A stretch of 7,227 nucleotides of DNA from JAUWQU01 sp964564285. Its GTDB lineage: Bacteria > Planctomycetota > Phycisphaerae > SM23-33. The notes below the pieces were generated by a model. That model saw only the letters and a program-made list of their open reading frames with translations. It was not told the DNA's origin and did not search any database. The stretch's first letter is position 1; each line of letters begins with the position of its first letter. This document shows positions 1 through 7,129 of this stretch, one piece after another. The position numbers were made by a program, and so were the translations under genes. The stretch spans positions 1 through 7,227 of the forward strand of contig CAZMBZ010000268.1 of NCBI GenBank assembly GCA_964564285.1. The letters run 5' to 3'.

Positions 1-1
1 C

Positions 2-2112
2 AGTCGCGTGTTGTCGCCTGAAGTTACCAATCTGAACAAGCGGGTTCTATACGTTACGTACGACATTACCGACAATCTGAAACAAGGCGACAACGTAATC
101 GCGCTTTGGGCGGGACCAGGATGGGCGCGAAACACCGGTTCGTATGGCAAGACGGTGTGGGAGCAGAAATCTCTGGTGAGATGCCAGGTACACATGTCAA
201 ATGGTGTGTCAGTGCATTCTGACGCGACATGGAAATGCAAGATCAGCTCGAGTGAAAACCTTGGCATGTGGAGAGGCGGTGGCCAGGGCGAATATGGCGG
301 GGAAAGAATCGATGCCAGAAAGCATATAGCCAATTGGAACGTTGCATCGTACGATGACGGCGATTGGGCAAACGCCTCTCCATACAAGCGGTCTCAGATC
401 TTATCCGCTGCGATGCTTGAGCCGGATCGTAAAGTACAAACCCTGAGTCCCGTACAGATCGTTGAGAAAGATGGTCTCTATACGGCTGACATGGGTAGAA
501 ACTTTACTGGCTGGCTGGAGATCAAGCTCAGAAACGGCAAGGCGGGGGACACGGTAAAGCTCATGACGGCCAATGAGCCCGGTAAGATAGTGCAGTTCAA
601 GCAGGAGAGTCAGTACGTTCACGATGCCACTGGATCGGGCACTTTTTGTCACCGATTTAACTACATGGCTGGGCGATGGATAACCATAGAGGGCTTGTCC
701 TATAAGCCGGATCCCAACGATATCAGGTGCTATGTCGTCACGAATGACCGCAAGCGAACGGGGCACTTCGAGTGTTCGAAGAAACTCTTCAACGAGATAT
801 ACAAGACAGATCTCCAGACCTACATTGCCTGCACGGTAAACGGGGTGGTCATGGATTGCCCGCACAGAGAACGGTATGGCTATGGGGAGGTCGCGCTTGC
901 GTGCGCGTGGGGATGCGGCATNNNNNNNNNNTTTACTGGAAAGTGATCCGCGACTGGTGTGATGTGCAGCGAGAAGATGGCTTTGTCAATACGATCGCGC
1001 CACAAATATATAAAGGCGCAGGCGGGACTCTCTGGAGCAGCGCGCCGGTTACTCTGACATGGGAATTCTACAAAGCGTATGGCGATGTGCGAAGGTTGGA
1101 GAAGTCATATGTGCCGATGAAGAAATGGATAGACTTCCTGAATAGATCAGTTTCCGATGAAGGCGTTTTGACGTCATACGAACGGGCGTCGCGGTTCTTA
1201 GGCGACTGGGCGACGCCGCATGGGAGTGAGTACGGGGGAACGCCGGCGGCAAAGCTGTTTAATAATTGTGTCTATGCATACAATCTGGATGTATTGGTGC
1301 AGGCCGCTCGGGTACTTGGCAGGAAGGACGATGTGAGCATCTATTCTTCGAGGTTGGCGAAACTGAGAAAGGCTGTTCACAAGAAGTTCTTTAACGAAGA
1401 CACCAAGACCTATCTGGATGGCAGGCAGATGGCAATGGCGTTTCCACTGTATACGCGGATTACGCCTGCGAGCGAACGAAAGGCGGTATTTGCCGGTTTC
1501 GTCGATCAAATAGTGAATAAGAAGCCATACATGGATACGGGAAGCCCGGGTCTTCCGATCCTTTTGAAGTATATTATCGAGGACGTCGATCGTCCTGAGC
1601 TGCTGTATCATTGCCTGACACGGAGGGAGCAGCCGGGATATGGGTACTTCTTGAGCAAAGGCCAGACGACCTGGCCCGAATACTGGCAGATAGTAGGCCA
1701 CAAGAGCATGATTCATACGTGCTACACGAGCATTGCGGGATATTTTGTGAAGGGAATTGGCGGCATTCTTCCGGACCCATCAGCATATGGCATGAAGAAG
1801 TTCATCATCAAGCCCACTTTAGTGGGCGACTTGACATACGCGAAGTCCGAGAGCGGGTCTTGCTATGGGCGAATGGTGAGCAATTGGTCAAGAACGGGAA
1901 ACAGTGGAGACTTTCATATTGTGGTGCCGCCTAACACCAGTGCCAAGGTGTATATTCCTGCCAAGGATATTAATGACGTGCGAGAGGGCGGAAAACCTAT
2001 ATCCCAGGTCAAAGGTGTAACCTGTATGGGAATGAGTGGTAACTGTGCGGTGTTCGCGGTCGAGTCCGGAGACTACAGGTTTTTCAGTTCGTCTGTTCCA
2101 TCGGCGAAGTGA
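2..2112 (+). CDS. Alpha-L-rhamnosidase, GH78 family (5' partial, interrupted by an N gap)
   Basis: This enzyme would hydrolyse terminal alpha-L-rhamnose from polysaccharides or glycosides. The reading frame is already open at base 2, and the visible start matches the middle of the family's N-terminal carbohydrate-binding domain (KRVLYVTYDITDNL), so the true start lies upstream. In order I see the N-terminal domain (to about base 400), the concanavalin-like domain (about 440-770, with MGRNFTGWLEI), the (alpha/alpha)6 catalytic barrel (about 780-1790) and the C-terminal beta domain (about 1790-2100). The family motif DCPHRER is at 854-874; its Asp and second Glu-position residue match the acidic pair known from GH78. 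A TTWPEYW motif places a Glu at 1678-1680 where GH78 has its general base. Frames on either side of the gap differ, but this comes from the unknown gap length, not necessarily a real frameshift. About 700 residues are visible; relatives are usually 850-1100, so roughly 200 N-terminal residues, including any signal peptide, are missing. It is convergent with the next gene, 74 bases away. Its G+C is lower than its neighbours'. Confidence 0.9.
922..931. other. Assembly gap (10 N) inside the rhamnosidase catalytic domain
   Basis: Ten N replace sequence just after the DCPHRER active-site motif. Upstream codons start at positions equal to 2 modulo 3, downstream codons at 1 modulo 3. For one continuous gene, the true gap must have a length equal to 2 modulo 3, so ten is a placeholder and not a measured length. 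Spacing in remembered GH78 sequences between this motif and the aromatic/Lys-Trp helix that resumes at 934 suggests that about 8-10 residues (roughly 26 or 29 bases) are lost. That length is inference. Confidence 0.9.
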
Positions 2113-2186
2113 TGGTTATGGTAAACGGCGATGGATGGGCCGAAGGTATACCGGCGTTGCGGAAGCCATTGTCTTGCCCGCAAACT

Positions 2187-3206
2187 CTATCTTCGGTATC
2201 GGCGCCCCGCGCGCATGAAGGCGTGGATGTTTTCCAGCGGGGTTTCCTGGGGCAGGTCGCAGCCGGTGCTGAGGACGAAATTGGGATAAGGCTGCATCCG
2301 GTCGAGCAGATCAGTCACCTCGGCTTCGACATCTTCGGGCGTGCCCTTAAGAATCGTGCCGGTCGGATTGATGTTGCCCATCACCGCCACGTTCGGCGGC
2401 AGGGAACTCGCGACCGCGGGCAGGTCCACTCCGACGTCTGGTGAATCCAGGCTCACCGCGTCGACTCCAGCATCCACCATCTTGCCGATCAGGTGCATCG
2501 TGTTGCCGCAGGTGTGGTAAACGGTTGCTACCCCCGTGTAGTCGCAACTGCGAACGATATGATTCACGTAGTTGGCCGAGAACTCGAAAAACTGCTCCGG
2601 GCCGAGCATTACGGCGCTTGGTTCGAGGATGCACAGCACCTGTGTGCCCGCGGCTATCAGGAGCCTGATGTACTGCTCGATCTTATTTGTCGCGAAGCGG
2701 CAGAGCTCGTGCAGTTCGTCGGGGTCCAGCACTGTGGCCATGGCGGCCTCTTCGGCGCCCATTATAAGGGCCGCGAGGGAGTAAGGCCCCGCCACGTAGG
2801 CGCCCTTGATCATGGAACTCGGCAGGCCGATGCACATCAGCTTGAGCGTCTCGACGTAGCCGCGAAGGCGAGTGTCGAATGATATCGTGATTTGCTCGGC
2901 CCTGGCTAATTCCTTCTTGGAGAAGCGGTCCTTGACGACAGTGGCTGAGTGCGTCTGCGGAAAAATCGTATACCTGCCCAGGGCGTTGGCCTCGACTGAC
3001 AGGTCCATCAGCGGGAATATCACATCAGGCTCGAAGGTGTCCGCGATGGCCTTGAGTGCCTTGAAGTGCTCGGCGTAGTTCTGTTGGGCCAGCTTGATCG
3101 TGCAGTCGGTCATGTTCAGGCTTGGCAGCCCGACCAGCGGCGCTACCATGTATCTGCCTTCACGCTGGGCATTGGCCAACACCGTACGAAAATCGTTGTT
3201 CAACAT
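2187..3206 (-). CDS. URO-D family protein, corrinoid methyltransferase (MtaA/MtbA)-like
   Basis: A 339-residue cytoplasmic TIM-barrel protein of the uroporphyrinogen decarboxylase superfamily. It most resembles the branch that moves methyl groups between a corrinoid protein and a thiol cofactor, and not haem-biosynthesis HemE. The evidence is a His-x-Cys pair (H231, C233 in YHTCGN) and a distal Cys (C316 in STGCDLPQ), which matches the zinc-ligand pattern of MtaA/MtbA. Other family landmarks are GPYSLAALIMG at about 140-150, LEPSAVMLGPEQF at 194-206 and GNINPTGTILKGTPEDV at 277-293. The HemE N-terminal RQAGR signature is absent. I chose the ATG at 3206 because an AGGAAG Shine-Dalgarno sits six bases upstream (3213-3218) and the protein then begins as relatives do. 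In-frame TTG (3293) and ATG (3287, 3266) starts lack such support. It lies downstream of the large hydrolase on the same strand after 203 bases and converges with the rhamnosidase. Its methyl donor is unknown; no corrinoid-binding protein is visible. Confidence 0.85.
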   Translation of the reverse strand: MLNNDFRTVLANAQREGRYMVAPLVGLPSLNMTDCTIKLAQQNYAEHFKALKAIADTFEPDVIFPLMDLSVEANALGRYTIFPQTHSATVVKDRFSKKELARAEQITISFDTRLRGYVETLKLMCIGLPSSMIKGAYVAGPYSLAALIMGAEEAAMATVLDPDELHELCRFATNKIEQYIRLLIAAGTQVLCILEPSAVMLGPEQFFEFSANYVNHIVRSCDYTGVATVYHTCGNTMHLIGKMVDAGVDAVSLDSPDVGVDLPAVASSLPPNVAVMGNINPTGTILKGTPEDVEAEVTDLLDRMQPYPNFVLSTGCDLPQETPLENIHAFMRAGRRYRR

Positions 3207-3212
3207 CTCATT

Positions 3213-3218
3213 CTTCCT
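3213..3218 (-). promoter_or_regulatory. Ribosome binding site deciding the URO-D-like start
   Basis: AGGAAG on the minus strand, six bases before the ATG at 3206. It is the reason for choosing this start over in-frame upstream TTG and ATG codons. Confidence 0.6.
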
Positions 3219-3264
3219 GTATGCAACGTCACCATATCGGGGCAGATCGCCCAAGCAGCGGGGC

Positions 3265-3293
3265 ATTGTCGATTCGGCCGGTCCCATCGTCAA
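3265..3293 (-). promoter_or_regulatory. Candidate sigma70-like promoter for the URO-D-like gene
   Basis: On the minus strand, TTGACG (3288-3293, five of six matches to the -35 consensus) is followed after exactly 17 bases by GACAAT (3265-3270, four of six matches to the -10 consensus). Transcription would start about 50 bases before the ATG at 3206. If real, the gene can be transcribed independently of the hydrolase upstream. Such matches arise by chance, and promoter rules in the likely host phylum are poorly known. Confidence 0.3.
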
Positions 3294-3409
3294 GACGCTT
3301 TACATAATACTACGACAGCACAAACCGGAAACCGAATCTTTCACGGAGAGATGTGTCCTGTCAGTCAAAATAACGCCGCATCGTGGTAAGGAGTTGCGGG
3401 TCCTTTTCG

Positions 3410-5866
3410 CTACTTGTACGTTACGCTCCAGGTGGCTGGGCCGCCTCGCTTGGAGATGAGTTTTAGTTCCGTCAGGCCGGCCTGGGCGGGGATCGGCGAG
3501 AGGCACGCCGTCAAGCCGTCGGTCTCGGCGACCGTTGCGCCAACCGGCGTCAACCCGTTGCCGACCAAGATCACGCGATAAGGCTCGCCGGCGACAAGTT
3601 TCGACGTGCCGCTGAGCGTGCGGGCGCGACCATCCCATTTCGGCTTGACGGTCAGGTCCGTGTAGCCCTGCATGACATGGCGGTCCGTGGCGATCCACTG
3701 GGGATGGTCCTCGACTGCATGGATGCCAAGGACGCGGGCCTCTCCAGGCCGCAACGTCTGGGCAAGCGACTTGGCCCCGACAATCTTCCCGACGAATCGA
3801 TCGTTCCAGAAGTCGTATACATAGAAGGAGCGGTTCGGGTCAAGCCCGATCGCGCCGAAGGCCGTATCGCCGGCCAGTCTTACCTTGACGGTCTTCTCGG
3901 CTTTTTCGTCGTAGTTGTACAGCACCAATTGGTGCCATTTGTCGCTGATCGCAAAATCGTAAATCGCCGGAATCTTGCGGACAAATGCGTCGACGGGCCT
4001 GGCTGTCAGCGGCGAGGGGTGATACGGAATCGTCCTGCTGAGATCGTGCAGTACGTCGGGACTCATTCGCCCGAAGCTCTCGGTCGCCAGGAAGCGTCCG
4101 GTGACGGTGTAGCTCATGGTCAACACGGCGCGGCGCTGCTCGGCGCTGATGGTCTTTTCCTGCTTTCTGCCGGTGACGATCAATGCCTTGCCATCCATGT
4201 CGTAGTTGACCAGCAGGCGGTTCTTGTACCACCGCAGGCCAGCTTTGCGGACGGCGTTTGCTCGCAGGACGTTGTTGTCGCCCTCGGTGCGTTGCGAGTC
4301 GACCAGCCCGGTGGCCAGGTCCGAGCCCCAGGCAAGCCGCTCCTGAAGATAGCAGACCGGGCCGAGCCCGTCGCGAGCCAGGCGGTACACCGTTCGATAC
4401 GCGGCCGCCGCCGTCGAATTGCCGTCTTCCATGCCGCCAAGGGCGGGGAAGGCTTGGTTAGGGTAATCGAAGAAGATGCCCTTCATACCCGACTTGCCAA
4501 GATTGGAATACACCTCGCGCATGTGGCGAAGAAAGTCCGGATCGGTGTAATCGTAGGACTCCTGGTACATGATGTTGTATTTCCATCCGATCCCGTGAGG
4601 TTCCCGCTGACGCTTGCCGTCGGCGGTCAGGCGATAGCGGTGGGGTTCGTTGAAAAGCATGTGTCCGGGAAACGCCTCGGCGTAATCCTTCGATCGCACG
4701 CCTGGCTGGAAGTACGTTGTCGGGATTCCCCCGCGATCGGTTATCGCCTTGCACCACTTGGCCGACGTCTCGTAAGGCGGCTTGTAATGCCCGCCCTCGA
4801 CGATGCAGCTTTCTTTCCGGCCATACTTCTGCCAGTGGGCCTCATCCCACCAGCCCTGCTCGTTGTTGGCCTCGTAATTGTCCGGCACGAGGCGGATGGC
4901 CACGGGCGAGTACCGGAGAAAGCCCGATTTGGCGATCCTTTCCATCTCGCGAACGCCGCCCGGAGTGTCGTTGACCGAAGATGTTTCCCCGCCGAAATGT
5001 CGTACCGAGATGTACCACATGCAGATGCTCGGGAACGTGTAGTAGTTGATGCGCACGTTCATTGCGTCATGCACGGCCCGGCCATACGCTTCGAGCGCCT
5101 CGAACGGGTTGTTTGTTGTGAAGTCGATGTAGCAGAGGTCCTTGCTGAGATAGGTCGCGCCGGGCGCCACTCGCTTGCCGACCGGGTCGAACGCCTCGAT
5201 GAGGCCCTCGTGAGAGGAGGCGATGCTCGCGCGTTTCTGGAAGTCCGCATACGTCAGGCCGCCCAGGACGAGTGAACGCGTTCTGCCCTCCCGGCCAAAT
5301 GTCATCAGGACGTTGTTGTTGCACTTGACGGGCGTTTCATGGCGAACAAGCGTGTTGACGCCCCCGCTGTTGCCTTCGAGGAAGCTCAGGTTCTCCATCG
5401 TCTCGATCTTCGGGAACAGCCTTCCCGCCACGGGCGAGAATGTCTTGAGTTGGATGTCCTCCTTCGTCGTATTCCGCAGCCCGGCCCCGGCGACGATGAA
5501 CCCCCGCCGGTCGTACAGCCTGAGCGTCAGGATGAGCGTGGGTTTGCCCGCGACGGACGATTGGACGGTAAGCTCCCGCCCCTCGCCGAAAACGCCCTTG
5601 ACCTTTGTGATCGTTCCGCGATGCGTGCAGTCGGCGTCGCTGCTTCGCCAATCGTTCATCCGCAGCGCCGTCGCCGACAGCACCTCTCGCCCGTCACGTT
5701 TATCCACCGCGCCATACGTGCCCGACTTCGGGTCGAATCGAATCCGAACAAATCTGTTCTCGATCTCAAACCCATCTGCCGCCTTAAGCACCCGCGGGGT
5801 CGGCCCGAGGACCATGACAGCAAGGCAAACAAGGGCGACAATGTAACTTAGTGAGTGACTTTTCAT
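3410..5866 (-). CDS. Secreted glycoside hydrolase, clan GH-D (alpha-galactosidase-like)
   Basis: An 818-residue exported protein, probably a retaining exo-glycosidase acting on alpha-linked sugars; the substrate cannot be read from the sequence. Residues 1-30 form a signal peptide: a basic start, the hydrophobic stretch YIVALVCLAVMVLG and a likely cut near A29/A30. Residues about 32-265 look like an N-terminal beta-sandwich (FEIENRFVRIRFDPKSG resembles the first strands in GH36/GH31-type enzymes). Residues about 270-610 look like a TIM barrel. D467 in GIFFDYPN ends a hydrophobic strand and is the nucleophile candidate. SQRTEGDNN (524-532) gives R526-x3-D530, the spacing found around the acid/base Asp of GH27 alpha-galactosidases. 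Residues about 630-715 look like a C-terminal beta domain, followed by about 100 further residues (720-818) of probable beta structure. The ATG at 5866 has GGAG five bases upstream. Standard GH27/GH36 motifs such as KWDMN are absent, so the family assignment is tentative while a secreted hydrolase fold is fairly secure. Confidence 0.65.
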   Translation of the reverse strand: MKSHSLSYIVALVCLAVMVLGPTPRVLKAADGFEIENRFVRIRFDPKSGTYGAVDKRDGREVLSATALRMNDWRSSDADCTHRGTITKVKGVFGEGRELTVQSSVAGKPTLILTLRLYDRRGFIVAGAGLRNTTKEDIQLKTFSPVAGRLFPKIETMENLSFLEGNSGGVNTLVRHETPVKCNNNVLMTFGREGRTRSLVLGGLTYADFQKRASIASSHEGLIEAFDPVGKRVAPGATYLSKDLCYIDFTTNNPFEALEAYGRAVHDAMNVRINYYTFPSICMWYISVRHFGGETSSVNDTPGGVREMERIAKSGFLRYSPVAIRLVPDNYEANNEQGWWDEAHWQKYGRKESCIVEGGHYKPPYETSAKWCKAITDRGGIPTTYFQPGVRSKDYAEAFPGHMLFNEPHRYRLTADGKRQREPHGIGWKYNIMYQESYDYTDPDFLRHMREVYSNLGKSGMKGIFFDYPNQAFPALGGMEDGNSTAAAAYRTVYRLARDGLGPVCYLQERLAWGSDLATGLVDSQRTEGDNNVLRANAVRKAGLRWYKNRLLVNYDMDGKALIVTGRKQEKTISAEQRRAVLTMSYTVTGRFLATESFGRMSPDVLHDLSRTIPYHPSPLTARPVDAFVRKIPAIYDFAISDKWHQLVLYNYDEKAEKTVKVRLAGDTAFGAIGLDPNRSFYVYDFWNDRFVGKIVGAKSLAQTLRPGEARVLGIHAVEDHPQWIATDRHVMQGYTDLTVKPKWDGRARTLSGTSKLVAGEPYRVILVGNGLTPVGATVAETDGLTACLSPIPAQAGLTELKLISKRGGPATWSVTYK

Positions 5867-5871
5867 GGCGT

Positions 5872-5876
5872 CTCCA
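5872..5876 (-). promoter_or_regulatory. Ribosome binding site of the secreted hydrolase
   Basis: TGGAG on the minus strand, five bases before the ATG at 5866. Together with the signal peptide that begins immediately at this codon, it fixes the start. Confidence 0.6.
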
Positions 5877-5948
5877 ATCTTACTGTGCTTTCGGGCTTCT
5901 GCTGTTTGTCGGCCCTTTACTGAGGCGGCGTCCGGTTATATGCCAAAT

Positions 5949-5964
5949 CCGTATTTGCTTACGG
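5949..5964. repeat. Short inverted repeat between epimerase and hydrolase genes
   Basis: CCGTA (5949-5953) and TACGG (5960-5964) can pair into a five-base-pair stem with a six-base loop. It sits 35 bases after the epimerase stop codon on the minus strand. No T-rich run follows in that direction, so it is a weak terminator candidate at best and could be chance. A TATAAC sequence (minus strand, 5935-5940) lies just beyond it and could serve as a -10 element for the hydrolase, but no matching -35 element is visible. Confidence 0.25.
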
Positions 5965-5998
5965 TAACATGCTTCCATCTTGTGTTCATGGCCTTGTC

Positions 5999-6985
5999 CT
6001 ATTTTCCGAGCCAGCCGTGCTGGATGTACCACTTCGCGGTTCGGCGCATGCCTTCTTTGAGGCTCACGGCCTCTCGATAGCCCAGTTCGCGGCGGGCTCG
6101 GTTCCAGCAGCAGGTCCAGCGGGGTTGGAGCATGTCGCGGACCTTTCGGCGGGAGACGATTTGCGGCTTGCCTGTGAGAGCCCACTTGAGCTGGCCTATC
6201 TCGCCGGCCATGCGGGCCAGCACACTCGGCAGGCGCAAGTGACGCGGCGGCATGTCCAGGGCGGCGCAGACTGCCTCGACGACCTCGCTCATGGAATGAT
6301 TGCCGCCGGCGATGAAGTACGCTTGTCCGACGGCCTGGGGTGCCTCGGCCGCCAGGCGGATGCCCTCGGTCAGGTCGGTCACATACACAAAGGCCGCCTG
6401 CTTGGACGGCTTGCCGGTCATCGGCATGCGCCCCAGGCGCAGTGTCGAACGCAGCAGGGGCAGGAAGTTCGTGTCGCGCGGGCCGTACACGGCCGGGGGG
6501 CGGACGATCGTGACCGCCAGGCGATCGGCATGTTCCAGCACGACTCGTTCGCCGGCGAGTTTGCTTGCCCCGTAGCCGTCGATGGGGTGCGGTTCGGTGG
6601 TTTCATCGGGCGGCTCGGACGATTGTGCTGGCCCCATGGCGGCGAGGCTGCTGACGTAGACGAATCGGCGCAGCGTGACGTTCTCAGCCAGCACGGCCTC
6701 GATCAGTCTGCGCGTGCCATCGGCGTTGACGGCGAGGTACTCCGCAGCCGTCCGCGCCCGCGTCAGTCCGGCGGCGTGGAAGACGTAGTCTACCCCCCGC
6801 ACGGCGCGGCGAAGCGCGTCGGCGTCGCCGAGGTCCGCGATGCGGTGCTCGACGTCCAGGCCTTCCAGCATGGACTGGTCGCTCGTGGGGCGCATAAGGC
6901 AGGCGATGGTCAGGCCCGAGTCGAGCAGTCGCTCGATCAGGTGGCTGCCCACGAATCCGGTAGCGCCGGTCACCAGTGCCTTCAT
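5999..6985 (-). CDS. NAD(P)-dependent epimerase/dehydratase (extended SDR)
   Basis: A 328-residue cytoplasmic oxidoreductase of the extended short-chain dehydrogenase superfamily, most like nucleotide-sugar epimerases, dihydroflavonol-reductase-like proteins and the hopanoid-associated HpnA group. The N-terminal Rossmann motif TGATGFVG (6-13) gives G7-x2-G10-x2-G13. D51 follows the third strand. HAAG (70-73) and the N87-to-T91 segment (VNADGT) are typical. The catalytic set is S112/S113 (YVSS), Y138 and K142 (YGASK). RPPAVYGPRD (162-171) is the usual substrate-side loop. Length is normal. I chose the ATG at 6985 because GGAAAGG (6993-6999) is seven bases upstream and the Rossmann strand then starts directly; an in-frame ATG at 7003 adds six residues and has no ribosome binding site. 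It is divergent from the membrane-protein gene at 7130 (144 bases between) and precedes the secreted hydrolase by 132 bases. The exact substrate is not readable; a sugar nucleotide, sterol-like or hopanoid-related role are all possible. Confidence 0.88.
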   Translation of the reverse strand: MKALVTGATGFVGSHLIERLLDSGLTIACLMRPTSDQSMLEGLDVEHRIADLGDADALRRAVRGVDYVFHAAGLTRARTAAEYLAVNADGTRRLIEAVLAENVTLRRFVYVSSLAAMGPAQSSEPPDETTEPHPIDGYGASKLAGERVVLEHADRLAVTIVRPPAVYGPRDTNFLPLLRSTLRLGRMPMTGKPSKQAAFVYVTDLTEGIRLAAEAPQAVGQAYFIAGGNHSMSEVVEAVCAALDMPPRHLRLPSVLARMAGEIGQLKWALTGKPQIVSRRKVRDMLQPRWTCCWNRARRELGYREAVSLKEGMRRTAKWYIQHGWLGK

Positions 6986-6992
6986 GCGTTTG

Positions 6993-6999
6993 CCTTTCC
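6993..6999 (-). promoter_or_regulatory. Ribosome binding site deciding the epimerase start
   Basis: GGAAAGG on the minus strand, seven bases before the ATG at 6985. It lies inside the six-codon extension that would be made from the alternative ATG at 7003, which argues for the shorter protein. Confidence 0.5.
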
Positions 7000-7088
7000 G
7001 CATCAGTCGGGGTTAGTCCCGGCTGCGTCCAAGTATCTTACCTGCCTGGCGGGAGAAGTGAAACGCGCGGATGCTTTGCCCTTGCCTG

Positions 7089-7117
7089 TTGACCGGCGCG
7101 GTTGTGGGGATTAGTGT
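7089..7117 (+). promoter_or_regulatory. Candidate promoter of the divergent membrane-protein gene
   Basis: TTGACC (7089-7094, five of six -35 matches) is separated by 17 bases from TAGTGT (7112-7117, which keeps the first T, the A and the last T of a -10 box). Transcription would begin only about six bases before the ATG at 7130, giving an almost leaderless message. This fits the absence of a Shine-Dalgarno there. The -10 match is poor, so this is tentative. Confidence 0.22.
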
Positions 7118-7129
7118 CTGGCGAATCCC

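Noticed and set aside
772..931. A separate gene starting near base 772 in the frame of the rhamnosidase C-terminal half
   Set aside because: Upstream of the gap this frame is a shadow of the real rhamnosidase frame; it is open only because the N placeholder joins unrelated frames.
2113..2186. Bidirectional terminator between the convergent rhamnosidase and URO-D-like genes
   Set aside because: I could find no convincing G+C-rich hairpin with a T tract on either strand in these 74 bases.
2187..3206. HemE, the haem-pathway uroporphyrinogen decarboxylase
   Set aside because: The HemE N-terminal RQAGR signature is missing and the HxC plus distal Cys zinc pattern points to the methyltransferase branch.
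3207..3293. N-terminal extension of the URO-D-like protein from TTG at 3293
   Set aside because: No ribosome binding site is seen, the extra residues do not resemble family members, and the ATG at 3206 has AGGAAG at good spacing. The TTG is better read as part of a -35 box.
3388..3405. AAGGA...TCCTT inverted repeat just after the hydrolase stop, as a terminator
   Set aside because: The stem is only five base pairs, not G+C-rich, and no T run follows on the minus strand.
3677..5275. Long open frame (532 codons) on the plus strand, antisense to the secreted hydrolase
   Set aside because: It lies wholly within a well-supported minus-strand gene with a signal peptide, start site and hydrolase motifs. 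High G+C produces such antisense frames, and its translation shows no recognisable domain.
5969..7114. 381-codon open frame on the plus strand, antisense to the epimerase
   Set aside because: The minus strand encodes a complete SDR with all cofactor and catalytic motifs, and the antisense translation looks like a random Arg/Ala/Gly-rich shadow.
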